From the NCBI GenBank assembly GCA_024637135.1, contig JAGXFT010000130.1, positions 1 through 32,745 of the forward strand: DNA of 32,745 nt, read 5' to 3'. The notes beneath the pieces were generated by a model. The model saw only the letters and a program-made list of their open reading frames with translations, ran no database searches and was not told the DNA's origin. The stretch comes from Nitriliruptorales bacterium (lineage in GTDB: Bacteria; Actinomycetota; Nitriliruptoria; Nitriliruptorales; Nitriliruptoraceae). The translations under genes were made by a program, and so were the position numbers. Position 1 is the stretch's first letter. Each line of letters begins with the position of its first letter. Positions 7,472-15,452 of the stretch are shown in pieces.

Positions 7472-7787
7472 CGGCGGCAGCGCGCTTGATCGCCGTGCGG
7501 ATGCGGAAGTAGGTTCCGCAGCGACAGACGTTGTCGCTCATGGCCTCGTCGATGTCGTCGTCGTCCGGGTTCGGGTTGGACTCCAACAACTTGATCGCCG
7601 TCATGATCTGGCCGGCCTGGCAGTAGCCGCACTGGGCGACGTCCTCGTCGATCCAGGCCTGCTGGACCGGGTGCAGCACGTCGTCCACGGCGACCCCCTC
7701 GATGGTGGTGAGGTCGCTGCCCTCCACGTCCTCCATGGGGACGATGCACGGTCGCACCGCCGAGTCGTCCTGGAAGATCGTGCAGGC
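7467..7787 (-). pseudogene. C-terminal fragment of a [2Fe-2S] subunit of a molybdenum hydroxylase (IorA-like)
   Basis: The readable frame starts abruptly at [15 protein letters not shown] and runs through [19 protein letters not shown] and [15 protein letters not shown] to the stop at 7467. The second cluster domain is complete (CGYC...CRCG). The first, plant-type [2Fe-2S] domain has lost its N-terminal half: only the third and fourth of its four cysteines remain. Family members are about 150-160 aa, so about 50 residues are missing. The only in-frame ATG (7757) lies after the damage and has no ribosome binding site. Directly upstream, in another frame, is the start of the large subunit, so the two look fused by an internal deletion. 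A working electron-transfer subunit is unlikely. Confidence 0.75.
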
Positions 7788-7797
7788 GTGTCGACTG

Positions 7798-8169
7798 GTC
7801 GATGCGGACGTCGAGTTCCTCCGCGACGATCATCGTCGAGGTCAGGTTGATGCCCTGGCCGACCTCCATCCGGGGGACCTCGAAGTCCACGCGGTTGTCG
7901 TCGGTGATCGTGATCTTGTAGTCGTAGTAGAACGGGTCACCGGACAGCAGCAACAGGTCGGTCAGGTCCACCTGGTCGGCGAACTCCGGGATCGGTGGCA
8001 GGATCTGGGCGCCCGCTGCCTCCGGGTCGAGCGTGTCGACACCCAGGCGCAGGGCCACGGCCAGGCCGGTGCCCTTCACGAGGTAGCCGAGGAACCCGCG
8101 GCGGTCCACGGCATGGGCCGAGGCCCCGCCGCCGTCGACATCGAGGGTGGGCACGGTCGATTGATGCAT
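7798..8169 (-). pseudogene. N-terminal fragment of an isoquinoline 1-oxidoreductase-type large subunit (IorB-like)
   Basis: ATG at 8169 with GGAG 8 bp upstream. About 124 residues match the start of IorB-type molybdopterin subunits: a twin-arginine-like segment (DRRGFLGYLVKG) before a hydrophobic stretch, and [30 protein letters not shown], where family members continue for another 550-600 residues. Here the match stops at IDQ and the sequence passes into the [2Fe-2S] subunit in a different frame. The combined frame would read through to 7336 as unrelated residues. Intact enzymes of this family hydroxylate N-heterocycles or aldehydes at the membrane or periplasm with Mo-cofactor; all Mo-binding domains are absent, so this copy is dead unless the junction is an assembly error. 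Confidence 0.75.
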
Positions 8170-8373
8170 GGGAGGAACTCCAGGCGGTCGGCGGGCCTCG
8201 CTGCGCTCGTCGACGCCAGCGGCACGCAACACCACCAGCACGCCGCCCCGCATGCACAACTCGTTGCGAGACCAACCAGCCGGGCGGTCAGCGTGACGTC
8301 AAGTGTCCGAACGGTCCCCGAATGGCCGTTTCCGGCGTGTCCAGCATCAGCGGGACGGTCGGGTGAGGTCGGG

Positions 8374-9579
8374 TCATTCCGCCAGGTGGTCCAGGCTGGC
8401 CACCGCCAGGTCGGCCAGCAGTGTCGCCCCGTCACCGAGCACGCGGTCATCGAAGGCCGCGAGCGAGGAGTGGTTGTCGGGGGCCAGGCGAGGGTCCTCG
8501 CGGGTGCAGGCTCCCAGGAACAGCATGGCGCCGGGGACCGCTTCCAGCACGCGCGAGAAGTCCTCGCTCCCGCTGGAGGGATGGGGCATCCGGTGCCAGC
8601 GTTCGGGGCCGAGCGTGCGTCGGACCACCTGCTCGGCGCGGGCGACCGCCGCGGCGTCGTTGACGGTGACCGGGTACTGGCGGTCGAAGGTGACGTCGGC
8701 GGTGACGCCGTTGGCCGCCGCGACTCCGTGGCAGTACTGCACGACCTCGTGCTCGATGACGTCCAGCACGTCCGGGTCGAGGCACCGGATGGTGGCCCCG
8801 AACCGGGCCTGGTCGGGGATGATGTTGGGCTGGCTGCCGGCGTGGAACTGGCCGACGGTCAGCACCGCCGGGTCGAACGGGGAGGTCACCCGGGACAGCA
8901 CGACCTGCAGGCCGGTGACCATCTCGGCCGCCGCCGGGATCGGGTCGCGGGCGCGTTCCGGTGCCGAGCCGTGGCCACCGCGCCCCCGCACCGTCACCCA
9001 CAACTCGTTGGACGCGGCCAGCATCGGCCCGGGACGTCCGGTCACGATGCCCCGCGGTTCCCGACCCGACATGACGTGCAGCGCCCACGCGGCGTCGGCA
9101 CGGTGTCCCGCCGCGTCCAGCACGCCTTCGTCGATCATGACCTCGGCGCCGTCGTAGCCCTCCTCGCCGGGCTGGAACATGAACACGACGTCGCCGGGCA
9201 GGTCGTCGCGGCGAGCGTGCAACTGGCGGGCGGCCCCGACCACCATCGCCATGTGCTGGTCGTGACCGCAGGCATGCATGTGTCCGGCGACGATCGAACG
9301 GAACGGGCTCGCGATCTCCTCGTGGACCGGCAGGGCGTCCATGTCGCCGCGCAGCAGCACGGTCGGCCGGTCGTCGTCAGCCGTGGTCGCCGCACCGCCG
9401 CGGAGGACGGCCGTCACCGACGAACACGCCGACCCCGTGTCCACCTCCAGGTCCAGGCCCGACAACGCCTCGAGCACGCGACCCTGGGTGCGGGGAAGGT
9501 CCAGGCCCAGTTCCGGGTGGCGGTGGAGGTCGTGGCGGAGGTCGGCGAGGTCGGCGAACGGTCGGGCATCCGTGGGCAC
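8374..9579 (-). CDS. M20-family metal-dependent amidohydrolase (aminoacylase/hippurate hydrolase type)
   Basis: 401 aa, the normal length. GTG at 9579 is chosen because GGGAG lies 8 bp upstream and LRHDLHRHPELG follows, the standard start of this family. Dinuclear-metal residues are in place: GDMDALP (Asp81), HACGHDQH (Cys104, His106) and PGEEGYDGA (Glu139 as base, Glu140 as ligand), then ALHVMSG, the dimerisation-domain GRGGHGSAPE, and SGSEDF and PDNHSS near the end. Such enzymes remove an acyl group from N-acyl amino acids (hippurate, IAA-amino acids, N-acetyl amino acids) in the cytoplasm. The exact substrate cannot be told. It is divergent from the hydroquinone-reductase-like gene at 9736. 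Confidence 0.88.
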   Translation of the reverse strand: MPTDARPFADLADLRHDLHRHPELGLDLPRTQGRVLEALSGLDLEVDTGSACSSVTAVLRGGAATTADDDRPTVLLRGDMDALPVHEEIASPFRSIVAGHMHACGHDQHMAMVVGAARQLHARRDDLPGDVVFMFQPGEEGYDGAEVMIDEGVLDAAGHRADAAWALHVMSGREPRGIVTGRPGPMLAASNELWVTVRGRGGHGSAPERARDPIPAAAEMVTGLQVVLSRVTSPFDPAVLTVGQFHAGSQPNIIPDQARFGATIRCLDPDVLDVIEHEVVQYCHGVAAANGVTADVTFDRQYPVTVNDAAAVARAEQVVRRTLGPERWHRMPHPSSGSEDFSRVLEAVPGAMLFLGACTREDPRLAPDNHSSLAAFDDRVLGDGATLLADLAVASLDHLAE

Positions 9580-9699
9580 GAGGGAACTCCCGGAGGATCG
9601 TGGTGGGCGGCGGGCGGCCCCGACGATATGCCACGCCGAGCCCACCCCGCCATGTTGGCCCGTGTGCCCGGACGGCCGCGGATGCGCCCACGCCAGTTG

Positions 9700-9705
9700 T
9701 AGAAT
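9700..9705 (+). promoter_or_regulatory. -10 element TAGAAT for the GST-like gene
   Basis: TAGAAT is close to the TAnnnT consensus and lies 31 bp before the start codon. Transcription would begin around 9712, inside the palindrome at 9705-9724. No clear -35 is seen. Confidence 0.45.
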
Positions 9706-9724
9706 TGGTTGCACGCACAACCAA
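9705..9724. promoter_or_regulatory. Palindromic operator TTGGTTG-N6-CAACCAA
   Basis: Two perfect 7-bp arms with a 6-bp spacer, directly after the TAGAAT box and 11 bp before the chosen start codon. This is where a repressor would block transcription. Spacing and symmetry are compatible with MarR- or TetR-type dimers sensing quinone or thiol stress; the regulator is not in the window. Confidence 0.5.
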
Positions 9725-9735
9725 GGATGGCCCCC

Positions 9736-10815
9736 ATGGCTCGTGACAACGCCCCCGAACACGACTCGGCTCCGCTCGACGACCGGCCCCGCGGCTACGC
9801 CGGGACCTACGTGGAGGACGAGTTCGACCGCGACACCGACTACATCGAGCGACGGATCCTCGACGATCCCGATGCCGAGTGGCCGGTGGAGGCCGGTCGT
9901 TACCGCCTGGCCGTCGCCCGCGCGTGCCCGTGGGCCAACCGCACCATCATCGTGCGGCGCCTGCTGGGCCTGGAGGACACGATGTCCATGGCCGTGGCCG
10001 GTCCGACCCACGACGCGGACTCGTGGACCTTCGACCTCGACCCCGGTGAGGTCGACCCGGTGCTGGGCATCGCGAAGTTGAAGGACGCCTACGACAAGGC
10101 CCATCCGGGCTACCCGAAGGGCATCACCGTGCCCGCCATCGTCGACGTCCCCACGGGCCAGGTCGTCACCAACGACTTCCAGCAGATCACGATCGACATG
10201 AGCACGCAGTGGCGTGCCCACCACCGCGAGGGCGCGCCAGACCTGTACCCCGAGGCCCTGCGCGACGAGATCGAGTCCGTGGCCGAGAAGGTCTACCACG
10301 ACGTCAACAACGGGGTCTACAAGTGTGGGTTCGCCGGCAGGCAGGAGTCCTACGAACGCGCGTACGGGGACCTGTTCGACCGTCTCGACTGGTTGTCCGA
10401 GCGCCTGTCGACCCAGCGGTACCTGGTCGGTGACACCATCACCGAGGCCGACATCCGCCTGTTCACGACCCTGGTGCGCTTCGACCCGGTCTACCACGGC
10501 CACTTCAAGTGCAACCGGTCCAAGCTCAGCGAGATGCCGGTGCTGTGGGCCTATGCCCGGGACCTGTTCCAGACACCGGGGATCGGCGACACGATCGACT
10601 TCGACCACATCAAGTCGCACTACTACGAGGTCCACCTCGACGTGAACCCGTCCGGCATCGTGCCGGTGGGCCCGACGCTGGAGAACTGGGCCGACCCCCA
10701 CCATCGCGAGGACCTGGGCGGTCGCCCGTTCGGCGACGGCACCCCGCCGCCGCCCCCGCCCGCCGACGAGGTCGTCCCCGACGCCCACAACCCGGCCCTC
10801 GCCCTCCTGCGTTGA
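9736..10815 (+). CDS. Glutathionyl-hydroquinone reductase-like / GST-family protein
   Basis: 359 aa. Of the two nearby ATGs, 9736 is preferred because AAGG sits 9 bp before it; it abuts the ATG at 9727. An N-terminal thioredoxin-like half carries the active-site CPWANR (Cys64), the counterpart of CPWAHR in the Xi-class/YqjG/PcpF family. The all-helical C-terminal half shows FDRLDWLSERLSTQRYLVGDTITEADIRLFTTLVRFD, the usual GST signature. These enzymes use a catalytic Cys to strip a thiol from glutathionyl-hydroquinones. Actinobacteria generally lack glutathione, so mycothiol or another thiol may be the partner (inference). The last 25 residues are proline-rich. A palindromic operator covers its start region and a hairpin follows its stop. 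Confidence 0.85.
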   Translation: MARDNAPEHDSAPLDDRPRGYAGTYVEDEFDRDTDYIERRILDDPDAEWPVEAGRYRLAVARACPWANRTIIVRRLLGLEDTMSMAVAGPTHDADSWTFDLDPGEVDPVLGIAKLKDAYDKAHPGYPKGITVPAIVDVPTGQVVTNDFQQITIDMSTQWRAHHREGAPDLYPEALRDEIESVAEKVYHDVNNGVYKCGFAGRQESYERAYGDLFDRLDWLSERLSTQRYLVGDTITEADIRLFTTLVRFDPVYHGHFKCNRSKLSEMPVLWAYARDLFQTPGIGDTIDFDHIKSHYYEVHLDVNPSGIVPVGPTLENWADPHHREDLGGRPFGDGTPPPPPPADEVVPDAHNPALALLR

Positions 10816-10831
10816 GGCCGTGGATCGGCCT
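10815..10831 (+). terminator. Short hairpin at the stop of the GST-like gene
   Basis: AGGCCG/CGGCCT form a perfect 6-bp stem with a TGGAT loop, beginning at the last base of the stop codon. It would separate this gene from the transporter operon. Confidence 0.4.
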
Positions 10832-10861
10832 GGGTGGATCAGGGACGGCTCCTGCGCGGGC

Positions 10862-10867
10862 TAGGGT
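10862..10867 (+). promoter_or_regulatory. -10 element TAGGGT for the peptide transporter operon
   Basis: TAGGGT lies 58 bp upstream of the lipoprotein start. The same hexamer precedes the BTAD-STAND gene (23949), and related ones precede thyX (27004) and dapA (29608). No clear -35 is visible. Confidence 0.4.
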
Positions 10868-10925
10868 CGTCGCTGGCCGTCGATCCCACGACGGGCGAAT
10901 CCGGCCTGGTGAACAGGAGCCTGCG

Positions 10926-12551
10926 ATGAGCCTGCCCACGATCCGTACCCGACCCGGCGACCGACTGTCGCGAGCCCTGCGTGGGCTCGTGGCCGTGGCG
11001 GTCGCGGGCCTCGTGCTCGCCGGCTGTGACGCCGGCGAGACCTCCGAGGATCCCACGTCCGCCACCGAGGCCGGGTCCGCTGCGCCATCGACCTCCGAGA
11101 CCGTCGCGACGACCGGGACCTCGGAGCCGTCCGAAACCGGTGGGGGCGACGGTGCGGTCGTGTTGGGCTTCGCGGCCGACCCGTTGAACCTCGACTTCAC
11201 CACCACCGACGGCGCGGCCATCCCGGAAGCGCTGCTGACCAATGTCTACGAGGGACTCGTCATGGTCGACCAGGACGGCGAGATCGTGCCGTCGCTGGCC
11301 ACCGACTGGACCGTCAGCGACGACGGGTTGACCTACACCTTCACGCTGGCCGAGGGCGTGGTGTTCTCCAACGGCGACGAGTTCGACAGCGAGGATGCCA
11401 AGTTCTCCATCGAACAGGTCCAGTCCGACGCGTGGACGATCTCGTTGAAGGCCCAGATGGACGTCGTCGAGTCGGTCGAGGCGCCGTCACCCACGGAGTT
11501 GGTGGTCACACTGGCCAATCCGTCCAACTCCTGGCTGTTCGCCATGACCACCCGGATCGGGGCGATGTTCTCCACCGACGGGGTCGACGACCTCGCCAAC
11601 ACCCCGGTGGGCACCGGCCCCTACGAGGTCAGCGACTTCGTGCCGAGCGAACGCATCGACTTCACCCGCCGCGACGACTACTGGGGCGACGCCCCGGCCT
11701 ACGCCGACGTCACCTTCCGCTACTTCAGCGACGGCAACGCCCTGAACTCGGCGCTGCTGAGCAACGGCATCGACGTCATCGCCACCGTCCAGGCGCCGGA
11801 GGCGATCAGTCAGTTCGAGGGTGGCGACTACGAGATCATCGAGGGCAGTTCCAACGGCGAGGTCATCCTGTCGATGAACAACGCGTCGCCGCCGCTGGAC
11901 GACGTCCGGGTGCGCCAGGCCATCCGCTACGCCATCGACAACGAGGCCGTGCGCGCCACCGCGTGGGCCGGGTACGGCGAGATGATCGGGACCATGGGTG
12001 CGCCCACCGACCCGTGGTTCGCCCCCGAGCGGGTGGACGACTACCCGACCGACACCGCGCAGGCGACGGCGTTGCTGGAGGACGCCGGGGCGACCGACCT
12101 CACGCTGGACTTCCGGATCCCGAACCTCCCCTACGCCGTCAACGCGGCCACGACGGTGCAGTCCAACCTCGCCCAGGTCGGCATCACCGCCGACATCACC
12201 CCGGTCGAGTTCCCGGCCGTGTGGTTGGAGGACGTGTTCACCAACAAGGACTACGACATGTCGATCATCGCGCACGTCGAGCCACGCGACATGGGCATCT
12301 TCGCCGACCCGGAGTACTACTTCCAGTACGACAGCCAGGAGTACCGCGACCTGCTGGCCCAGGCCGACCAGGGCCCGGCCGAGGACCAGGCGGCGACCCT
12401 GCAGGAGGCCGGTGAACTGCTCAGCAGTGACGCGGCAGCGGAGTTCCTGTTCCTCGCGCCGACCCTGATCGTGACGGACGGCACGGTCACGGGGCTGCCC
12501 GTCAACGAGGTCAGCGAGGCCTTCGACATCACCGTGCTCGAGCCCGCCTGA
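10926..12551 (+). CDS. Peptide ABC transporter substrate-binding lipoprotein
   Basis: 541 aa; ATG at 10926 with AGGAG 6 bp upstream. A type II signal peptide ends in the lipobox LAGC (Cys34), so the protein is lipid-anchored outside the membrane, followed by a Ser/Thr/Glu-rich linker (about 35-75). The rest is the SBP family 5 (DppA/OppA) fold: NVYEGLVMVDQDGEIVPSLA, WTVSDDGLTYTFTL, TPVGTGPYEVSDF and VRQAIRYAIDNEAV are all typical. It captures di- or oligopeptides, or related amide compounds, for the permeases encoded just after it. First gene of a six-gene operon reaching the amidase at 17886. A hairpin after its stop could raise its expression relative to the permeases. Confidence 0.92.
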   Translation: MSLPTIRTRPGDRLSRALRGLVAVAVAGLVLAGCDAGETSEDPTSATEAGSAAPSTSETVATTGTSEPSETGGGDGAVVLGFAADPLNLDFTTTDGAAIPEALLTNVYEGLVMVDQDGEIVPSLATDWTVSDDGLTYTFTLAEGVVFSNGDEFDSEDAKFSIEQVQSDAWTISLKAQMDVVESVEAPSPTELVVTLANPSNSWLFAMTTRIGAMFSTDGVDDLANTPVGTGPYEVSDFVPSERIDFTRRDDYWGDAPAYADVTFRYFSDGNALNSALLSNGIDVIATVQAPEAISQFEGGDYEIIEGSSNGEVILSMNNASPPLDDVRVRQAIRYAIDNEAVRATAWAGYGEMIGTMGAPTDPWFAPERVDDYPTDTAQATALLEDAGATDLTLDFRIPNLPYAVNAATTVQSNLAQVGITADITPVEFPAVWLEDVFTNKDYDMSIIAHVEPRDMGIFADPEYYFQYDSQEYRDLLAQADQGPAEDQAATLQEAGELLSSDAAAEFLFLAPTLIVTDGTVTGLPVNEVSEAFDITVLEPA

Positions 12552-12563
12552 GTCCACCCCCGC

Positions 12564-12602
12564 GCCGGTCCGTGGGTCGGGCCGGCGTGGCCGACCGGCC
12601 CG
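12564..12602 (+). terminator. Intercistronic hairpin between the binding protein and the permeases
   Basis: Two overlapping GC stems are possible: GCCGGTC/GACCGGC (12564-12599) and CGGGCCGG/CCGGCCCG (12578-12602, 8 bp). There is no U-run. Such structures between binding-protein and permease genes often act as partial terminators or as 3' stabilisers of the upstream message. Confidence 0.45.
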
Positions 12603-12614
12603 AGGGGGACTGCC

Positions 12615-13562
12615 ATGGCCTACCAGTTGCTGGTGCGGACGGCGACGTTCGTCGTGACGGTCGTGCTGGCGTCGGTGCTGGTGTTCGGCTTCATGGCGAT
12701 CCTGCCCGGTTCGGCCGCGCGGGTGTCACTGGGGGTCAACGCCACCCCGGAGGCCATCGCCCGGGTCGAGGCCGACTTCGGCGTCGACCGACCACTGCCC
12801 GTGCAGTACCTCGACTGGGCCGCTGGCCTGCCGACCGGTGACTTCGGGACCTCCTACGTCACCCGACGGGTCATCGGGCCCGCGATCGTGGACCGGCTGC
12901 TGGTCACGTCGTGGTTGGTGGGGGCGTCGATGCTGGTTGCCCTGGTGATCGCCCTGCCGCTGGGCACGCTCGCGGCCGTACGTCACCAACGCCCGAGTGG
13001 AACCGTCCTGGCGGGGGTCAGCCAGGTCGGGGTCGCCGTGCCGAGTTTCCTGGCGGGGTTGTTGCTGATCGCCCTGTTCGCGGTGAAGTTGCGGTGGCTG
13101 CCGTCCGGGGGGTGGACGCCGCCGGCCCGCGATCCCGTGGCGTTCCTGCGCGGCCTGCTGCTTCCGTCGCTGGCCCTGGGGCTGGTGCAGGGATCGGTGC
13201 TGGCGCGCTACGTGCGCTCGACCGTCCTCAACATCCAGCGCGAGGACTTCATCCGCACGGCCCGATCCAAGGGGTTGCGGCGGTGGCAGGCACTGGTCCG
13301 CCACGGCCTGCGCAACGCGGCCATCCCGATCGTGACCGTGCTGGGACTGCAACTGTCGGTGCTGCTCGTGGGTGCGGTCGTGGTCGAGCGGGTCTTCACC
13401 GTCCCGGGCCTGGGCAGCCTGCTGCTGGACGGGGTCGCCAACCGCGACCTGTTGCTGGTGCAGGGCGTGGTGATGGTGCTGGTCGTGATGATCCTGGCCA
13501 TCAACTGGGCGGTCGACGTGCTCTACACCGTGCTGGACCCGCGTCTGCGGGCACGCGCATGA
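12615..13562 (+). CDS. Peptide ABC transporter permease, DppB type
   Basis: 315 aa; ATG at 12615 after AGGGGG. Polytopic inner-membrane permease with about six helices: an N-terminal helix (residues 8-32), the extracytoplasmic region with PLPVQYLDWAAGLPTGDFGTS typical of DppB/OppB, then a helix cluster. The EAA-type coupling loop reads DFIRTARSKGLRRWQALVRHGLRNAAIP and contacts the ATPases. It pairs with the DppC-type permease 10 bp downstream. Confidence 0.92.
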   Translation: MAYQLLVRTATFVVTVVLASVLVFGFMAILPGSAARVSLGVNATPEAIARVEADFGVDRPLPVQYLDWAAGLPTGDFGTSYVTRRVIGPAIVDRLLVTSWLVGASMLVALVIALPLGTLAAVRHQRPSGTVLAGVSQVGVAVPSFLAGLLLIALFAVKLRWLPSGGWTPPARDPVAFLRGLLLPSLALGLVQGSVLARYVRSTVLNIQREDFIRTARSKGLRRWQALVRHGLRNAAIPIVTVLGLQLSVLLVGAVVVERVFTVPGLGSLLLDGVANRDLLLVQGVVMVLVVMILAINWAVDVLYTVLDPRLRARA

Positions 13563-13572
13563 CGGCCGCGTC

Positions 13573-14457
13573 ATGAGCGCCGCCCGCGACGTCGTCGACG
13601 CCACCGGTGCGCCGGTCGTGGCCGGGACCGACGAGACCGCCGGGGTCGCGAACTGGTCGTTGTGGATCGGCGGGGGGCTGGTCGGGCTGGTCGTGGTGAT
13701 GGCCCTGGTGTCGTTTGCCTGGACGCCCTACGACCCGTACTTCGTGGACGTCACGAACCGCTTCGGGGGGCCCAGTCCCACGAACCTGCTGGGCACCGAC
13801 CAGTTCGGGCGCGACGTGTTGTCGCGGTTGATGGTGGGTGCCCGCACGACCCTGTTCGTGGGGATCGTGTCGGTGGGCGTCGCGGGCGTCGTGGGGACGC
13901 CGTTGGGGATCCTGATGGGGATGGCGCCGGCGTGGCTCCACCGGATCCTGCTGCGTGCCAACGACCTCCTGCTGGCCTTCCCGGCCCTGTTGCTGGCCAT
14001 CATGTTCGCGGCGGTGTTCGGGCCGTCGACCGCCACCGCGATGGTGGCCATCGGGATCGGCACCATCCCGGTGTTCGCGCGGATCGCCCGCAGCGGGACG
14101 GTGCAGGTCATGAGCAGCGAGTACGTGCTGGCAGCCCGGTCGGCCGGGCGGCGGGGCGTGCGACTGGCGGTGCGCCACGTCCTGCCCAACATCGCCAGCC
14201 TGCTGCTGGTCCAGGCGTCGGTGTCGTTCGCGATCGCGATCCTGGCCGAGGCGGCATTGTCGTTCCTGCAGTTCGGGACGCCGTCGCCGATCCCGTCGTG
14301 GGGCCTGATGCTGTTCCAGGCCCAGTCGGTGCTGGCGGTCAACCCGGGCCTGACGGTGTGGCCGGGCGTCGGGATCGCCGTCGCGGTGCTGGGCTTCAAC
14401 CTGCTGGGTGACGGCCTGCGTGACCGCTTCGATCCCCGCCTGGCTGGCCACCAGTGA
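13573..14457 (+). CDS. Peptide ABC transporter permease, DppC type
   Basis: 294 aa; second membrane subunit. Features of DppC/OppC are the stretch HP-less but family-like NLLGTDQFGRDVLSRLM (about 73-89) before the main helices, AFPALLLAIMFAAVFG and the coupling loop EYVLAARSAGRRGVRLAVRHVLPN. The C-terminal region AALSFLQFGTPSPIPSWGLM is highly typical. No clear Shine-Dalgarno precedes the ATG, so coupling with the permease gene upstream is likely. Its stop overlaps the GTG of the next gene. Confidence 0.92.
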   Translation: MSAARDVVDATGAPVVAGTDETAGVANWSLWIGGGLVGLVVVMALVSFAWTPYDPYFVDVTNRFGGPSPTNLLGTDQFGRDVLSRLMVGARTTLFVGIVSVGVAGVVGTPLGILMGMAPAWLHRILLRANDLLLAFPALLLAIMFAAVFGPSTATAMVAIGIGTIPVFARIARSGTVQVMSSEYVLAARSAGRRGVRLAVRHVLPNIASLLLVQASVSFAIAILAEAALSFLQFGTPSPIPSWGLMLFQAQSVLAVNPGLTVWPGVGIAVAVLGFNLLGDGLRDRFDPRLAGHQ

Positions 14458-15452
14458 CCGCCGGTGACGAGGACCGCCTGGTGGTCGACGGGCTGGACGT
14501 GCGGGTCGGACCGGTGGGGCTGCTGCACGACGTGGGGTTCCGCCTGCGGGCCGGCGAGCGGGTCGGGCTGATCGGCGAGTCGGGATCCGGCAAGTCGCTG
14601 ACCGCGCTGGCCATCATGGGCCTGTTGCCGGAGGGGTTGGCTGCCAGCGGCCACGTCGGGTTGGCTGGCACCGACGGCAACCTGCTGGCCGCCGGTGACG
14701 CCCGCATGGCTGACCTGCGTGGCAGGCGGGTGTCGATGGTGTTCCAGGAACCCATGACCGCGCTCAATCCCCTGATGAAGGCCGGGGACCAGGTCGCGGA
14801 GGTGCTGGCGATCCATGCGCGTCGTGGGGGCTCGGGCGGGTCCGGGCGGGACCGCGACCGGCGCGCGCTCGACTTGCTCGACGCGGTCCGGATGCACGAA
14901 CCCGACCTGGTGCGGCGGCGGTACCCGCACCAACTGTCGGGCGGGCAGCGGCAACGGGTGATGCTGGCGATGGCACTGGCCAACGAGCCCGACGTGTTGA
15001 TCTGTGACGAACCGACGACGGCCCTGGACGTGACGGTCCAGGCCCAGATGCTGGACCTCATCGTCGAGGGGGCTCGCGAACGCGACGCGTCGTTGCTGTT
15101 CATCACCCATGACCTCGCCGTCGTCGCCACCGTGTGCGACCGCGTGCTGGTCATGTACGGCGGCCGGATCGTGGAGGCCGGCCCGGTCCAGCAGTTGTTC
15201 ACCGCACCGCGACACCCCTACACCCGCGGGCTGGTGGCGTCGTCGGACCTCGACGCCGTGGACGCGGCCGGACGGCTGCCGACGATCCCGGGCGTGGTCC
15301 CGGCCGCGGGCACGTTCCCGTCCGGGTGCGTGTTCCGGACCCGCTGCGAGCGCGCCACCGACGCGTGTGCCGAGCCGCCACCGTGGACGGGTCAGCCAGA
15401 TGACGGCCATGCCTGCATCCACCCCTACGACGACGCACCGGCCACCCCGTGA
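14454..15452 (+). CDS. Peptide ABC transporter ATPase, DppD type
   Basis: 332 aa; GTG at 14454 overlaps the upstream stop (GTGA). Cytoplasmic ATP-binding subunit with Walker A GESGSGKS (41-48), Q-loop QEPMTALNP, signature LSGGQRQR, Walker B VLICDEPTTALDV and H-loop THDLAVV. The C-terminal oligopeptide-transporter extension (PGVVPAAGTFPSGCVFRTRC...) carries several cysteines, as in DppD/OppD. It forms a heterodimer with the ATPase encoded next. Confidence 0.93.
   Translation: MTAGDEDRLVVDGLDVRVGPVGLLHDVGFRLRAGERVGLIGESGSGKSLTALAIMGLLPEGLAASGHVGLAGTDGNLLAAGDARMADLRGRRVSMVFQEPMTALNPLMKAGDQVAEVLAIHARRGGSGGSGRDRDRRALDLLDAVRMHEPDLVRRRYPHQLSGGQRQRVMLAMALANEPDVLICDEPTTALDVTVQAQMLDLIVEGARERDASLLFITHDLAVVATVCDRVLVMYGGRIVEAGPVQQLFTAPRHPYTRGLVASSDLDAVDAAGRLPTIPGVVPAAGTFPSGCVFRTRCERATDACAEPPPWTGQPDDGHACIHPYDDAPATP

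Noticed and set aside
7790-7795. SalI site GTCGAC exactly at the hydroxylase junction as a cloning scar
   Set aside because: GTCGAC is very common in DNA of this composition and no vector-like sequence is present, so it has no weight by itself.
7336-8169. A single genuine IorB-IorA fusion enzyme
   Set aside because: The two parts are in different frames, all Mo-binding domains are missing, and the read-through frame becomes unrelated after the junction.
8294-8301. TGACGTCA palindrome before the broken hydroxylase
   Set aside because: An 8-bp palindrome with no extended symmetry and no family context; chance occurrence cannot be excluded.
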